Of a stretch of 64,000 nt of DNA, positions 1-11,405 are shown piece by piece; positions within the stretch are counted from its first letter, which is position 1; the number at the start of each line of letters is the position of its first letter. A program made the translations under genes and the position numbers. The DNA lies in NCBI GenBank assembly GCA_949128115.1, contig OX421961.1, positions 105,260,363 to 105,324,362 of the forward strand, written 5' to 3'. The notes below the pieces were generated by a model. The model did not search any database. It was not told the origin of the DNA and was given only the letters and a program-made list of their open reading frames with translations. Source of the DNA: Anaspis maculata (Eukaryota > Arthropoda > Insecta > Coleoptera > Scraptiidae).

Positions 1-1501
1 ACGGTTCCGAAACAGTTTCGCGGCGGATATCTTTTAAACGATGCAAGATACCACCAATAGTGTAAGGACCTTTCTTAGTCGTTGTTCACTGATGAACAAC
101 ATGTGCTTAGCTAGTGACACGTAGGAGCTTTCTAAAGAAAATTACGATGAATTATTCCCGTGAGTGTTTTAAATGGACGCCATTTTGGATTTTTGACAGC
201 TCACAGGTGAACATCATGAATCTCACATAAAACAGCTGATACAGCATCACCACCAAGTACAGACTGGAGCTATTTCACATTATTATTTCACTTCTATTTT
301 CGAAAATTTGTAGGATTTTTCTCGCTTGCCTGACTTCTGGGCCCATGGGTAGACCATATAGGCGAACGGTGTACCCACTGGTTTTTGTTTCATTTCATAC
401 GTCTTCAGCGACCCCGAGAACCTAAGAATCGATACCCAACATATGGGTAATTGACGCTCACTTTGTAATTTTGACCTTCAGCTCTAATTTTCAAAGATGA
501 CGACTTAATTCGACTTCCGGTGACCGCACGAGAGTTTTGACATTGTCATTGCATCGAGAAGGTCTAAGTTATATAGTTTTGACACCAAACACGCATCAGC
601 AGGTTTGGATGAAAAAGTTTGGTATTTTTTTGAAGTATTCCCTCCCCCTCCCCAAATCTCGGGTCCTAAGGGATGAATTTTTAGGAACTGCGGGTCAAAT
701 TTTTCTAATGGGTTTAGACAACAAATATGCGAAGTGGCTTGCTTGTATCATCAAATGCCACTTTTTTTTGCGTACCGCTAGCACTATATTGGATTTAGTC
801 TCAGGATGTTCAAGGCTGGAACTTGACTTGATTGAAAGGTGTATTTCACAACTGAGCTGTTTTGGGAAAACCGACTTTGTACTTGAATTCGAAGCAAAAA
901 AGAACTTTTTTCCGTTTATATCGGAATGATAACCCAACCAACATTTGAATTTATTCGCGGTTGGCAAACAGTGTGTGATAACTCAAGAGCTTAGCCCTTC
1001 CTTCTGATCGATCAATCTAGATAAACTGCATGCTAGTCAAATAGTACCTACAGGCGGTATGCAGTTTTGATCAAAAATTCACTGGACTGGCTACAGAAAT
1101 GCCACTTAGCTCAAAATATGCAACACATCAGTAGGTTTATTATTTCAGAAGGGAACCTAGCAAAATTTCCCTCGGGACTTTTTCTTCGGGAGGTCGAAAG
1201 TTCAAGAAGTTGCCATTTTCGAAGTTCTCGTTCGTTGGTAATTTTTTCATCGATACTTGCGTTTTCGAGGTCGAGAAATAGGAATGCTTTCATAAACTAG
1301 TAGTTTGATCCGTATTTAACATCTTCTTTGACAAGTGTGGTATCATTTAGAACTAAACTATGTTTTCTGCATCCAACAATGATCATGAAATTTCGATAGA
1401 GATCACAAGAAAAATTACGTTTCTGAAGAATACTTCCATCATTGTCCAAACCATTATATTTTTGGATTTTGGAAATGTCGATGGGCTCAAACCAAAGTAC
1501 A
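1..1501. other. no gene recognised
   Basis: Short reading frames on both strands lack recognisable motifs, codon structure or splice context. The sequence is AT-rich and looks intergenic. I see no repeat with defined ends before the one that begins near 1470. Confidence 0.5.
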
Positions 1502-2530
1502 TCCTTGTACAGGGGCGGCGGAACGTCATAAATATTGGGGGGGCCAATTATTCAGATGGCTTATGGGAAAAGCAGGGGGTCCGGGGGGCCGCAGCCCCCC
1601 GGTAAAACACCGCAGGCGATTTTTTAAATTGGGGGGGGGGTTCTCACTTAAATTGCCCCTCTTCGCAGAGATTTAAAATATCAAATTTTTTATTTGGCCC
1701 CAAAAACTCGAGAAAATGTGATGTTACAAATTCAAAAGTGAATCGTGAAGATAAACTAGATGAATTTTATTGCAATCCTACAATATTAATTATCAAAAAC
1801 AAACAAAAAGAGAACACTGAACAATCACAAAAATCAAAACATTTCTGAACTAACAATAATTGCACTGAAAAAAAAAACGATGCCTATTCTTGATAAAAAT
1901 AAATTTAGACACAAAACTGGAAAAAAAAAAGGTCAGCAATAATAAATATTGGAAAGTCTAGACAATCACCTCAAATTTGCTTTTCCTTCTTTCGTTTCTC
2001 AAAATAAACTCTTTTGCTATTGATTTAGAATCAATTCCGTAATTAGACACTCCGTGCACCCTCCACAAAGATCCGCATTCGCATTTTTTTAAGTTAAATG
2101 TTTGCAGTGAGTGTGCGACGAAGAAAGCTGATCAACCTCCGAATAGTAGTCACGTATGGATCTTTTTTTACCGCTCTTCCTAGAAATCCTAGATGAGAGT
2201 TCTTTTCGGGGTGCGTAATTTATTACTTCCACGAATTTAATTCTTGATACGGAAATTCGATCGTTTCTTGGCACATGGAAAATAAGCTTTTATACCAGTT
2301 TTACCCAATTTATTATTTGAAATGGATATTGTTGTAGGTAAGTAAAAAAAGGAAAAATTATCGGACTTTTTTTATATTGGGGGGGCATGGCCCCCTCATA
2401 TCTAGGATTGGGGGGGCGAAGGCCCCCCTGGCCCCCCCGGTTCCGCCGCCCCTGTCCTTGTAGCTTTCAAAAGAGACTCAACTCCGTCTTTAAGGGAGAA
2501 ATATTTGACAGGAATTCTTCAAGTAAACCA
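1470..2530. repeat. dispersed repeat copy interrupted by a hAT element
   Basis: The flanks at about 1470-1509 and 2463-2530 (an ATGGGCTCAAACCAAAGTAC-type segment, then GCTTTCAAAAGAGACTC and AACTCCGTC) match the uninterrupted segment at about 20005-20165. This shows the hAT element landed inside an older repeat, and it gives an empty-site comparison for the insertion. Confidence 0.7.
1510..2454. mobile_element. non-autonomous hAT-type DNA transposon
   Basis: The element starts with CAGGGGCGGCGGAAC and ends with its exact complement GTTCCGCCGCCCCTG. It is flanked by identical 8-base duplications TCCTTGTA at 1502-1509 and 2455-2462. Terminal CAGGGG and an 8-base target duplication are hallmarks of the hAT superfamily. 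G-runs and C-runs sit just inside both ends. The 945-base body has no transposase, so it would need an enzyme supplied in trans. The perfect ends and duplications suggest a fairly recent insertion. Confidence 0.88.
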
Positions 2531-2607
2531 TTTTTTACTTGATTATTACATACAACGCCCTTGATTATTGACCTACAAGGATAATATTCATTTATCTGAA
2601 TCCCACT

Positions 2608-3790
2608 GTCACTGGCAACGGAATAAAATTGATGTTAACACAAAATCTGACAGCTGTCACTGTGGACTTCTTTTTTGGAATAATCACCAAAATATCACTC
2701 GTGCTCGAGATTTTCACAGATAATTTTGGAAAAGCGTTTCTCTCGGGCTGATTATCTCTAGATAAATGCCCTCCTCCTACGGAGTCGGGCATTTATCGTT
2801 ACAATCAGCACTCGCGTTCGCTTGGCCAAAATTATCGTGAAAATCTGAGCACTTCTGATATTACTGCTGATTATCACATGATGAATCATTTTCTTCTATT
2901 ACACAACTAAAATAAATTTTTAAGCTCCATTTTCAAGTGAAGGTCATATTTCTGGGGAAAAAATCCGATTTAGAGTAAGTTGATATTGCCTGGATGGAAC
3001 TTTCCTTCGGCTGCAAAACCCTATGTCAACTTACGTCACCATATTGTTGTAATTTTTTTGGAAAACAGTCCAGATTTTCATCAAATCATCAATTTCGGAA
3101 AGCGTGTGGGTATCATTATCGTGAAACGGTTACTTATGCTTTTGACATGTTTCTCGAAAAACTTTTATTTTTTCTTGATTAGGATTTTTTAAACAGCTTC
3201 TGTCAGTATTGTTGCTTCTCTTGAAAACTGATAGGATCATACTACTAATCATTGTACACAAAGAAATCTCATTCGATCGGCCCCCACAAAAGGTTAACTC
3301 CTTAACCTTTTTGGGACTTTGGGGAAGATGACCAACGGAGCATGCCTCGATATCATTTCAGCACTTATTGATAAGCCCAGAATGGTTAAAGGTGAATATC
3401 TAAAGTAACCATTCTTAGCATCAAAATTGACATGGTTACCAATTACCATTCAGTCCCATCATGGCATAGCTGATTCTGTTACTGGTCTTTGATACATTAT
3501 AGTGGTGGTGGGTAATTTTTAACTTCTGACATGTCGGAATTTTTTGACATTTATTCAATAGTAATATCACAAAATACTTGGATTTTCACGATAATCTTGG
3601 CCAAGCGATTGAGATAAATGCCCGACTCTGTAGGTGGAGGGCATTTTATCAAGGAACAACCAGCCCGAAGTAAACGCTTGGTCATAATTATTATCTAGGA
3701 AAATTTTAAGCACGAGTGATATTTTGCTGATTATTGCAAAAAAGAAGTCCGAAGTAACAGCCGTCAGATTTTGTTTCCAGTAAAACTAGC
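2608..3790. repeat. pair of inverted foldback units
   Basis: About 240 bases at 2608-2875 recur in inverse orientation at 3555-3790, separated by about 680 bases. Each unit is itself foldable. It runs from an AATATCAC-type end to a GTGATATT end, with a strong central hairpin made of GATAAATGCCCTC and its complement around 2757-2797 (counterpart 3613-3650). Shared words include CAAAATCTGAC and GGACTTCTTTTTTG. No coding sequence is visible. It is probably a degraded pair of hairpin-type DNA elements. Confidence 0.7.
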
Positions 3791-4038
3791 AGTGACAAAA
3801 TTATCCATGCCATGATGGGACTAATTTTGTCAAGCGCAAGTCATAAGCGCGACAATCTTGATGCTACTGATGGTTACTACACACATCAAAAGAATCTAGG
3901 GGTCAAGCACATTCAGAAGATTTTCAAAATCATCATAATTTTTTATTGCCGTCAGCGATTTCATATCGTTTCTCAGTTTTGGATAGCTCAGTCGTTCGTT
4001 CTCATGCCGTCATTACGTCAAATACGATTACGACAATA

Positions 4039-4178
4039 GGTGCTTTCCTTTTACAACAAAACTCACTGATCTGATCTAAGTTAGAGAGAGAAAGAGCGAG
4101 AAATCACATGCGCGAAAGTGAGATACCGCTAACAACTAAGGTCAGAATACTTAGTTCAGGTTGTAAAAGGAAAGCACC
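4039..4178. mobile_element. 140-base MITE with TA duplication
   Basis: Perfect 19-base inverted ends, GGTGCTTTCCTTTTACAAC and its complement, are bounded by TA at 4037-4038 and 4179-4180. The body carries a GA-rich stretch and no coding sequence. TA duplication and size fit a Tc1/mariner-type MITE. The other arm of the surrounding inverted repeat, near 6400-6430, lacks the insert, so it represents the empty state. Confidence 0.82.
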
Positions 4179-4358
4179 TAATGTTTTATAAAGTTCCTAC
4201 AGGGTGGTCAATAGAACAGTGTAAAATTGCCGAAAGTTCAGTACGAGCGCAATTTCCCAGAAAATATTTTTCATGCATTCCAATAGCACAGTTATAAAGA
4301 GTGCTGTTTCAGCTTCAGTCTTTTCTGAATTTTGAAAATCGAAGATAAAATGGCAAAT

Positions 4359-4635
4359 ATATCGATGGGTCCTAATAAGACTAGCTTTATTCGCAGAGCC
4401 CGATGTGAAGTAACGTTTCTCGCAGGAGGTCTTTGTAACTAGCGCAATTCAAAATAGGTCGTTGTAACTGGCGCATCTCGAAATGAACGCACGTGAATCA
4501 TATGCGTTCATTTCGAGATGCGCCAGTTACAACGACCTATTTTGAATTGCGCTAGTTACAAAGACCTTCTGCGAGAAACGTTACTTCACATCGGGCTCTG
4601 CGAATAAAGCTAGTCTTATTAGGACCCATCGATAT
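4359..4635. repeat. near-perfect palindrome, 133-base arms
   Basis: Bases 4359-4491 and 4503-4635 are reverse complements with only one mismatch that I can find (GCAGGAGG versus GCAGAAGG), separated by an 11-base loop. Both sides carry ATCGAT at the outer edge of a GGGTCCTAATAAG end, which may be a target duplication. The other arm of the larger inverted repeat lacks this insert (near 6210-6222), so it is a secondary insertion of a hairpin element. The near identity implies recent arrival or gene conversion between arms. Confidence 0.85.
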
Positions 4636-5181
4636 TACTCATTTTGTGCCGCCATGTTGAACTTCCAAGAAAGTGATCCGATTCCATTGAAACTTGGAAC
4701 CCACTCATGTCTGGTTTGAGTAATTGGAATTTCAAGGTCAAATGTCACTTTCGGTCACTTTCGAGCCGCCATATTGAAATCTCATAAAGCTGATCAGACT
4801 CCAATGACTAGAAAAACACTCATGTTTTGCTTTGATACTGAGATTTTGAAGTCCAAATGCGATTTTCAACAAATTGCTTTCCCGCTGTCACGACTGATTT
4901 TGAGATTCTCGAATCAAATGCAACTTTTGGGTTTTTTTGAGGCTTTTGGCAAAATTACTCAAATTAGCCAAAAATTGAATTGTGAACAAGAATTGTTCAC
5001 AGTGAAGCATCACCTTAGCACGCTTCAGATTTGAAGATTAGATGAATGAAATAAAAGAAACATTTTGTAATGTAACAAGGTTTGTAGATCTTGTGTAGTG
5101 AAGTAAAACTTTTTTTAGTAAAGTGCGTGTGCCTTCCATGGCTATTGATAGCAGGTCTACACCTGTTGGGCATATTAAGGA

Positions 5182-5463
5182 TTAAAAGTTCTCAATCTTC
5201 AGTTGGTCGCAAGCCATTGGTTCTTGGAAGCTCTCCATCAGCTGATCTCTCGTATGAAACCCATTTCCCTGCCTCAGCCGTCTGCAAACTATGTCCCACA
5301 AGTGTTCAATAGGATTCAAGTCTGGCGACTGGGCAGCCCAAAGCAGATCGAGAGCCTCCGAGAACAAAAGCTTGCCATCGACTAAGTGGAGATTAACAAC
5401 TTGATCTTTAGTACGCCCAACGGGTGTAGAACTTATGATAGCCGTGGGGGGCACACACTTCAC
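5182..5463 (-). pseudogene. Tc1/mariner transposase C-terminal fragment
   Basis: The minus-strand frame contains AAQSPDLNPIEHLWD, the signature around the last acidic catalytic residue of Tc1-type (DDE_3) transposases, in which the E of IEHLWD is the third catalytic residue. Only about 90 residues remain; the first two catalytic aspartates and the DNA-binding domain are absent. It sits in the centre of the long inverted repeat at 3911-6530. It could be the remnant of the enzyme that moved the element, or a passenger. It cannot be active. Confidence 0.8.
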
Positions 5464-5857
5464 TGAATAAAAGTTTTACTTCACTACTTAACATTACAAA
5501 CCTTGTTACGTTACAAAATGTTTCTCTCATTTCATTCACCTAACCTTCAAACCTGAAACGTGCTAAGGTGGTGCTTCACCATGAAAAATTCCAACTAGAG
5601 ATGCGATTTTTTTCGCAGAATAGCATCATGCATAGCAAAGAATCAGTCGTAAGCTTTCGGCTGATTTGAATAACTTTGCCAAAAAGTCTCAAGGAAGCCC
5701 AAAAGTTGAATTCGATTTGAAAAATTACAAAATTATTCATGCGGCAGCTCTCGAAAGCGATTTGCTGAAAATCACATTTTGACTTCAAAATTCCAGTATT
5801 TAAGCAAAACATGAGTGTTTTCCAAGTCTCATTGATCTCTGCGGCTTGAAGACGATC

Positions 5858-6200
5858 AGAAGTGACATTTGACTTCGAAATCCTAATTATCCAAACAAAC
5901 AAAGCCCAAGTGTGTTTTAAGTTTCATTCAAATCTAATCATTTATATAAAAATTCGATATGGCATGCCATGGCAGCTCGAAAGTGACCGAAAGTGACATT
6001 TGACCTTGAAATTCCAATCACTCAAACCAGACATGGAAGTGTGTTTCAAGTTTCATTCAAATCAAATCATTTATATAAACGTTCAATAAAGCGGCTCAAA
6101 AGTGACCAAAAGTGACGTTTGACCTTGAAATTCCAATTACTCAAACCAGGCATGAGTGTATTCTACGTTTTAATGAAATCGGATCACTTTTTTGGAAGTT
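5858..6200. repeat. three tandem ~125-base units
   Basis: Units beginning near 5858, 5991 and 6114 share AAGTGACATTTGACCTTGAA, CAAACCAGRCATG and TCATTTATATAAA. The opposite arm of the large inverted repeat has a single copy near 4680-4760, so this is a local tandem expansion. Confidence 0.7.
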
Positions 6201-6530
6201 CAACATGGCGGCACAAAATGATCGATATCTTTGGCAATTTACCTTCGATTTTCAAAATTTATAAGTATCTATTACTGAAGCTGAAACACCAATCTCATAA
6301 CGGTGCTATTGGAATGCATGGAATTTTTTTTGGAAATCGCGCTTGTATACTGAACTTTCGGCAATTTTACATTATTCCATTGATCACCCTGTAGAAACTT
6401 TATAAAACATTGTTCGTATTTGACGTCATCAAGGCATGAGAACGAAGGATTGGGCTATCGAACACCAAAAACTGATATGAAATCGCTGACGGCAATCAAA
6501 GTTATGATGATTTCAGAAATCGCCTGAATT

Positions 6531-9500
6531 TGTAATATGATACCGCGGCTTACCCAGAGAAGTCCAGTGGCTCTCCTTTCCTGAGGGTCGATGGGATCTT
6601 TTTTTTTCATGGCAGAATTCCAAAAACTCTTTGGACAAACAAAATATGATCAAAAGTTGAAAATTGTTTTGAGATATTGATATCCCTTTCCAAAACCGAG
6701 AAGAAAAGCTTTTGAATTGTTTCCATAAAAGTGGCACAACTTCAAACATGGACCCTTTTGAACTCCTTCTTTGGCATCTTGTAGGTATATCACGTACAAC
6801 GTCAATAAGGGACGTAAGTCCACATAGCTTCTTGCACCGGAGGAAAACTCTGTCTGCCACCAATTTTTCACAAATCTGATGGTAGTTTTTAATTTATTAT
6901 TCTAGAAACAACCAGGCCAGTTTTTCTCTGTTATTCTTAAGTAGACGAATATATACTTATAGAGCAAAATCGAGTGCGTAATTGCGGCGTTGCTCAATGT
7001 ACGAATCAGGAAGCGCGCGATTTCTTCAGCTATCAGCATCCACCGGCGATGTCACATTTCTCTGGTTATGTTCGGAATATAAGAACGAAGAAATAAATCG
7101 AATGCCGGGCAATTTAATGCCGGTTGTAGAATTTCTTGTGTGTAGAGCAGAGCTTGGAACATGTAATCAATCTCAATTTGCTTTTTACTCGGATTTCATT
7201 GAATCCGATTTCTATTATAAGAAGTCCATCTATACCCTCATCTGCTCTGTATGATGACGAGAGAAGAAAAAATGCTTGTTTGCATTCGCGCCGCACTGTG
7301 GCAAATCCATTTAGTCACGACAGAGAAATCCCGCGCGAGTGCCTCCTCTCTGCATGTCTCTGATTCGAATCAGAACAGTTCCACTTTTACTGAACAAATC
7401 ATCTATGTTGCGATGCATATAGGTATAAGTATCAAGTGTGAAAATATTGAAAATGAAACTTGTGTTTTTGCTGACCCGCAGATGGCTTTACGCACGCATA
7501 TTAAACCAGCTAGCCGTATAATTAGACATAAATCATATGGTTGGAAGATATCCTAATTAAATATTGGGATTGTAATCTCTCACCTTGCCTACTACCTGCT
7601 TTGAAGAAAAAACTTTTAGCCATACACACATGGAGCCCATTCCCATTAACCTGAATCCATTATGTATCTTCCTAGAGCTCACCAAATATTTGATCAAGCA
7701 TGTGTGAAATTGGCATACTTTTTTTTATATGTTAAAAAGATGCAACAGAATTGGATACCTATATGCTAAATTTACCGTATGATACAAATTGCACGATGTA
7801 AAAGATAATTTTCGACCTGATGCACGGCCAGCAGCCATCTGGTTCCCATGGATCGGTGTATTAGCGGTACATAAAAAGACCAATATTCGTTCCAAAACTG
7901 TTATATCCTTTCGTCAGTCGCAGCGTTTTTTTTAATTAAATTAACTTCGCCTTGGCAATTACATCCATCTAAATTAACCGTAAGAGGGCACTCTCCGATT
8001 TCCATCTTCGCTGTGGTCTGTCTGTCTGTTGCGATTATAATTTTTCAGGAGACATATAAAACCCCAAATGGACACGCACATATCACACACATAAATGGCC
8101 AAAGCGCGTATCACATCATGATCTCGGCTGTTAAATGGCTGAAATATTTGCTTGTATTTATAGTAGAATGGCTGTCAGGCGCATTCCTTTTTAGAGAATT
8201 AAACGTAATTTATATTACACGCTTGAGAAATCCTATCTTGTTGCATAGATAGATATAATTTAAATCAGTTTGTGGACCGCGTGTGTATGTGCGGCAGGTA
8301 TACAGCAGTCCTCTCGCGTTTTGTTCATTCATGCAAAAGAGCCTCATTCCGTGTGCCATTATAATGATGATAACTGCATGCGCATTGTGTGAAAGGATGA
8401 AATATGCAACATGACATGTCCATGATATTTCATGATCAGTAACATCGAAATATTTAGTTTACCATGAAGTAGCATGCACGTCGCTCGCAAGCTTATGCTT
8501 GGATGTGTACCGACACCGACGTGTGCGATAGAAAATAACATTCCCGACTGGAATAGGCCACAAACCCGTACAATTGGTGGAGGAGCCGTTTTTGATAGCT
8601 GGCCGGCTTCATTGCAAGCTGCTGGACTTTTCTCGAGTCTGGCTGTTGGAATAGCAACAGCTACTGGCTCTGCAGCCGGAATTAAATAAACTGCGGCAAA
8701 ACTTCGTGGATTTTCGGCAAGGATGTACGAAAAAGTTCTGGAATTCGTCTGCGGGAACAAAAGGAGTGAACTGAGGCAAGGGTTGGTCTCAAGGTTGGTA
8801 CAACAGAGACCAGAATAATAAGGTGCGGAACACTGCGAAAAGATATCGGCCGCGAAACCGGATGGTTGTAATTGATTCGTACCAGCAACTTTATTTTTGA
8901 CAGAAAATGAGCTTTCAGGTCTCTATTTGAAGGTACAAGAAAGAACACGTCATCAATCTCTAAAGTTTTTAGAAACATGAACTAACAAAAAATTAAGCAG
9001 CTGGGTGGGTATCTTGAAGATACAACTACTACTCTACACAGTAATAAATAGTGTGCAATTCCAGTATGTATTGTATATTTTGACGTCTCAATATTATTAT
9101 ACGAACAGAATCCAACAAATATTCGTAACAATGACATGAAGAACGGCCAATAATAAATTAAGTTGTCCTTACGAACGTGCCACGTTGAAGAAAAATTTCT
9201 GTCTTTGAATTCTTTGGGCGTTTAGTGTTGAGCACTTTGGAAGTTTAATAGGCCGTAAAAGGATTTATTGCCACTATTTTTTCACCTACACGCACTGCCT
9301 ACATGGAAAAGCTTAAATGTGCATTAAAGAAACCCGACAAACAGAGCCGGGCATAGATGCATGCTTTATTCAATACAAGAAATAAGACGTGCTTCGGGTC
9401 TTTAAGCGGAGGTGTTAAATATTTGTCCCGTGCATCAGGCGCAAATTGATTCCAGTGTTCAGATGCAGAAGACAGCGATGTCGAATTCTTCAAACTCGCT

Positions 9501-11270
9501 GGGAAGTTTGCCGAGTATTTTGCAGAGGAAAACAGCAGGAGCATATTGGGAGCTCTACTGCCTAGCGTATAAAATACTACCCAACAAATTTTCAACTGTT
9601 AGTCGAGGTTATAAATTGACACTGACAGAAGGCTGATTATAATTAGAGCTATGCCAATGACAAGCACTTTCTACACTACACAAACAGCTTCAGAACAAAG
9701 TTACAACGAAATTCAGGTGTCTTTAGATAACCCCCAAGAATACCAACACAACATTTCTACTGTTCACCAGTAATCGCGTTGTTTTTATCATTATTATTTT
9801 TCATATTTGTTACCTAACTCAAACAGTACCACCATCTGACAGTTGACAGAGGTACTGACATCAATGCCATAAGGAAAATCGCACCTAAAAACTGCTCACA
9901 TCACCTTATGGAAGGGAATATACTTATCTTAGGGTTGTGTCAAAGAAACAAAAATATTCCCACGACCGCATATCCAAGGCAAAAATATCCCCGCGACAAA
10001 ATATCCTGGCCAGGGGGAAGATTTACTGCACGACAAAATAAAGACACGTCGCGCCAGAACAAAAACGACAAATAATGTGAAAATAACGACTGAATGAAAG
10101 TTTTCACGACAAATTAGTCACGACTAAAAATAAGTAAGTAAATTCACGACAGAATTAGGGTTTGCATATGCACGAGCAAGACCTATTTGTGAAGGAGAAA
10201 AGTTACCCTTGACGTTTTCTAATGTTAACCTAGTGTTCCTACTTTCTAACCTAGTGTGGACACTTTGGAACACCCAGTGTCTCCTTAAAGTCTTTTGAAA
10301 GTTTATTACTGGCAATCTAGAGGCATCTGGTATATAGAAGCACCCTTGAAATCTTCCCATGTTACCGTATCTTACCACTACTGAGGCCCTAGCGCCCCCT
10401 TGTAGAGTATGTTATTGTACGTTAATTTTAGCTTGCTTTTCTGCAACTGCAGAGCTCTCTTGAAGTTTCTCTCACGTGAGCTTTATCTCGCCAGCTTTAT
10501 AAAACAGTGCACCCTGTTTATCCTAATTTTATCATTTTTGTCCCTTCATGGTCAATCAAATTGTTTTGATTTGTGCTAAAATAATGCATGGTAAACACGA
10601 GCGTGACCGTCATTATTATGGTTCGATTTTTTAACGCTGAAGATTGCTTTATAAACAATGCGGACGAGGACCTGTCCTATTTCTATACTGGGTGATGCAG
10701 TTTCAAAATGATATATGAAATCACGTCCACGTAATTGATTTCGCGACTGAAGCCACTTGATTACCGGACAATTAATTTTAAATCAAATCTTGCATTAGTG
10801 CGTCCAGACAGCCGGGCGGCGGGCCCAAGAAGTCGCGTTTCGGCTGGGGAAATATTCTCTCCGTTGTCCTGTTAAAAACCATATTACCTAAGCGGTAACA
10901 AAGAGAGTTTTTCTAGATTCATCTTTCCAAATAATTACGCAAAAATTGAAACTGACTTGATATGAGTAGAGGTACGATCGCGCCAAAAAAATTCTAAATG
11001 GCATTGTTTTTTTTTTCAATATCCTTATTACTTGTGACGTTTGACAATTTTTTTGACATATTTTGACATATTTTGACAGCTTTTTTCATTCAAAGCAGTG
11101 AAAACTACGTATTTTTCTTCACAAGATAACATAATTTCATGTTTCTGTCATTATTCTGTCAATGAAAAATAGTAGTTGTTTTTACAGGAAGAAAACGAAA
11201 TAGGATAGATATACTACTGGTTGAATTTGGCGATCGCAGAATATCCCAACGAGAAATTTGTGATACCTAG
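6531..11270. other. no gene recognised
   Basis: No frame longer than about 130 codons and no known motif was found on either strand. A segment near 8545-8600 (ACAAACCCGTACAATT ... GGAGGAGCCGTTT) recurs near 46215-46265, so part of this stretch is old dispersed repeat. One cluster of short CACGACAAA-like words is listed separately. Confidence 0.5.
9950..10150. repeat. irregular CACGACAAA-like short repeats
   Basis: Words of the type CACGACAAA, GCGACAAAAT and CACGACTAAA recur at irregular spacing across about 200 bases, alongside paired AAAATATTCCC and AAAATATCCCC segments. It resembles a degenerate short-unit array. No function is apparent. Confidence 0.35.
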
Positions 11271-11277
11271 CCGTGTC

Positions 11278-11405
11278 CGTTTTGCGCCAGGAGCTGCTCC
11301 GAGTAGATCAGATAGAGAAAGTAGATACATACACCAATCACGGCCCAGCTGGATCTACTTCCTTTGTCTAGTGATCTACCCCAAGCAGCTCCTGCTGGCA
11401 AAACG
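11278..11405. repeat. small hairpin element
   Basis: About 50 bases at 11278-11327 (GTTTTGCGCCAGGAGCTGCT, then GAGTAGATCA) pair with 11352-11405 (GATCTAC ... AGCAGCTCCTGCTGGCAAAA) around a 24-base loop. It is probably a small MITE or foldback remnant; target duplications are not clear. Confidence 0.6.

Larger units (their letters stand above)
3911..6530. repeat. 2.6 kb long inverted repeat around a Tc1 fragment
   Basis: The left arm (about 3911-5110) and right arm (about 5472-6530) are reverse complements with moderate divergence. For example TTGCCGTCAGCGATTTCATA at 3947 matches its complement near 6480, and AACAAGGTTTGTAG near 5073 matches its complement near 5495. The spacer of about 360 bases holds a Tc1-type transposase remnant on the minus strand. 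Each arm contains an internal ACAGGGTGG / CACCCTGT pair (4199 and 6391) like the ends of other hairpin elements here. The arms differ by later events: the left gained two small insertions (4039-4178 and 4359-4635), while the right carries a three-fold tandem expansion near 5858-6200. Confidence 0.8.

Noticed and set aside
6513..6863. 116-codon minus-strand protein
   Set aside because: No motif; weak similarity to sequence near 2990-3060 suggests diverged repeat DNA.
8359..8760. 133-codon minus-strand protein
   Set aside because: No known motif; it overlaps a dispersed segment also found near 46215, so it is more likely repeat-derived.
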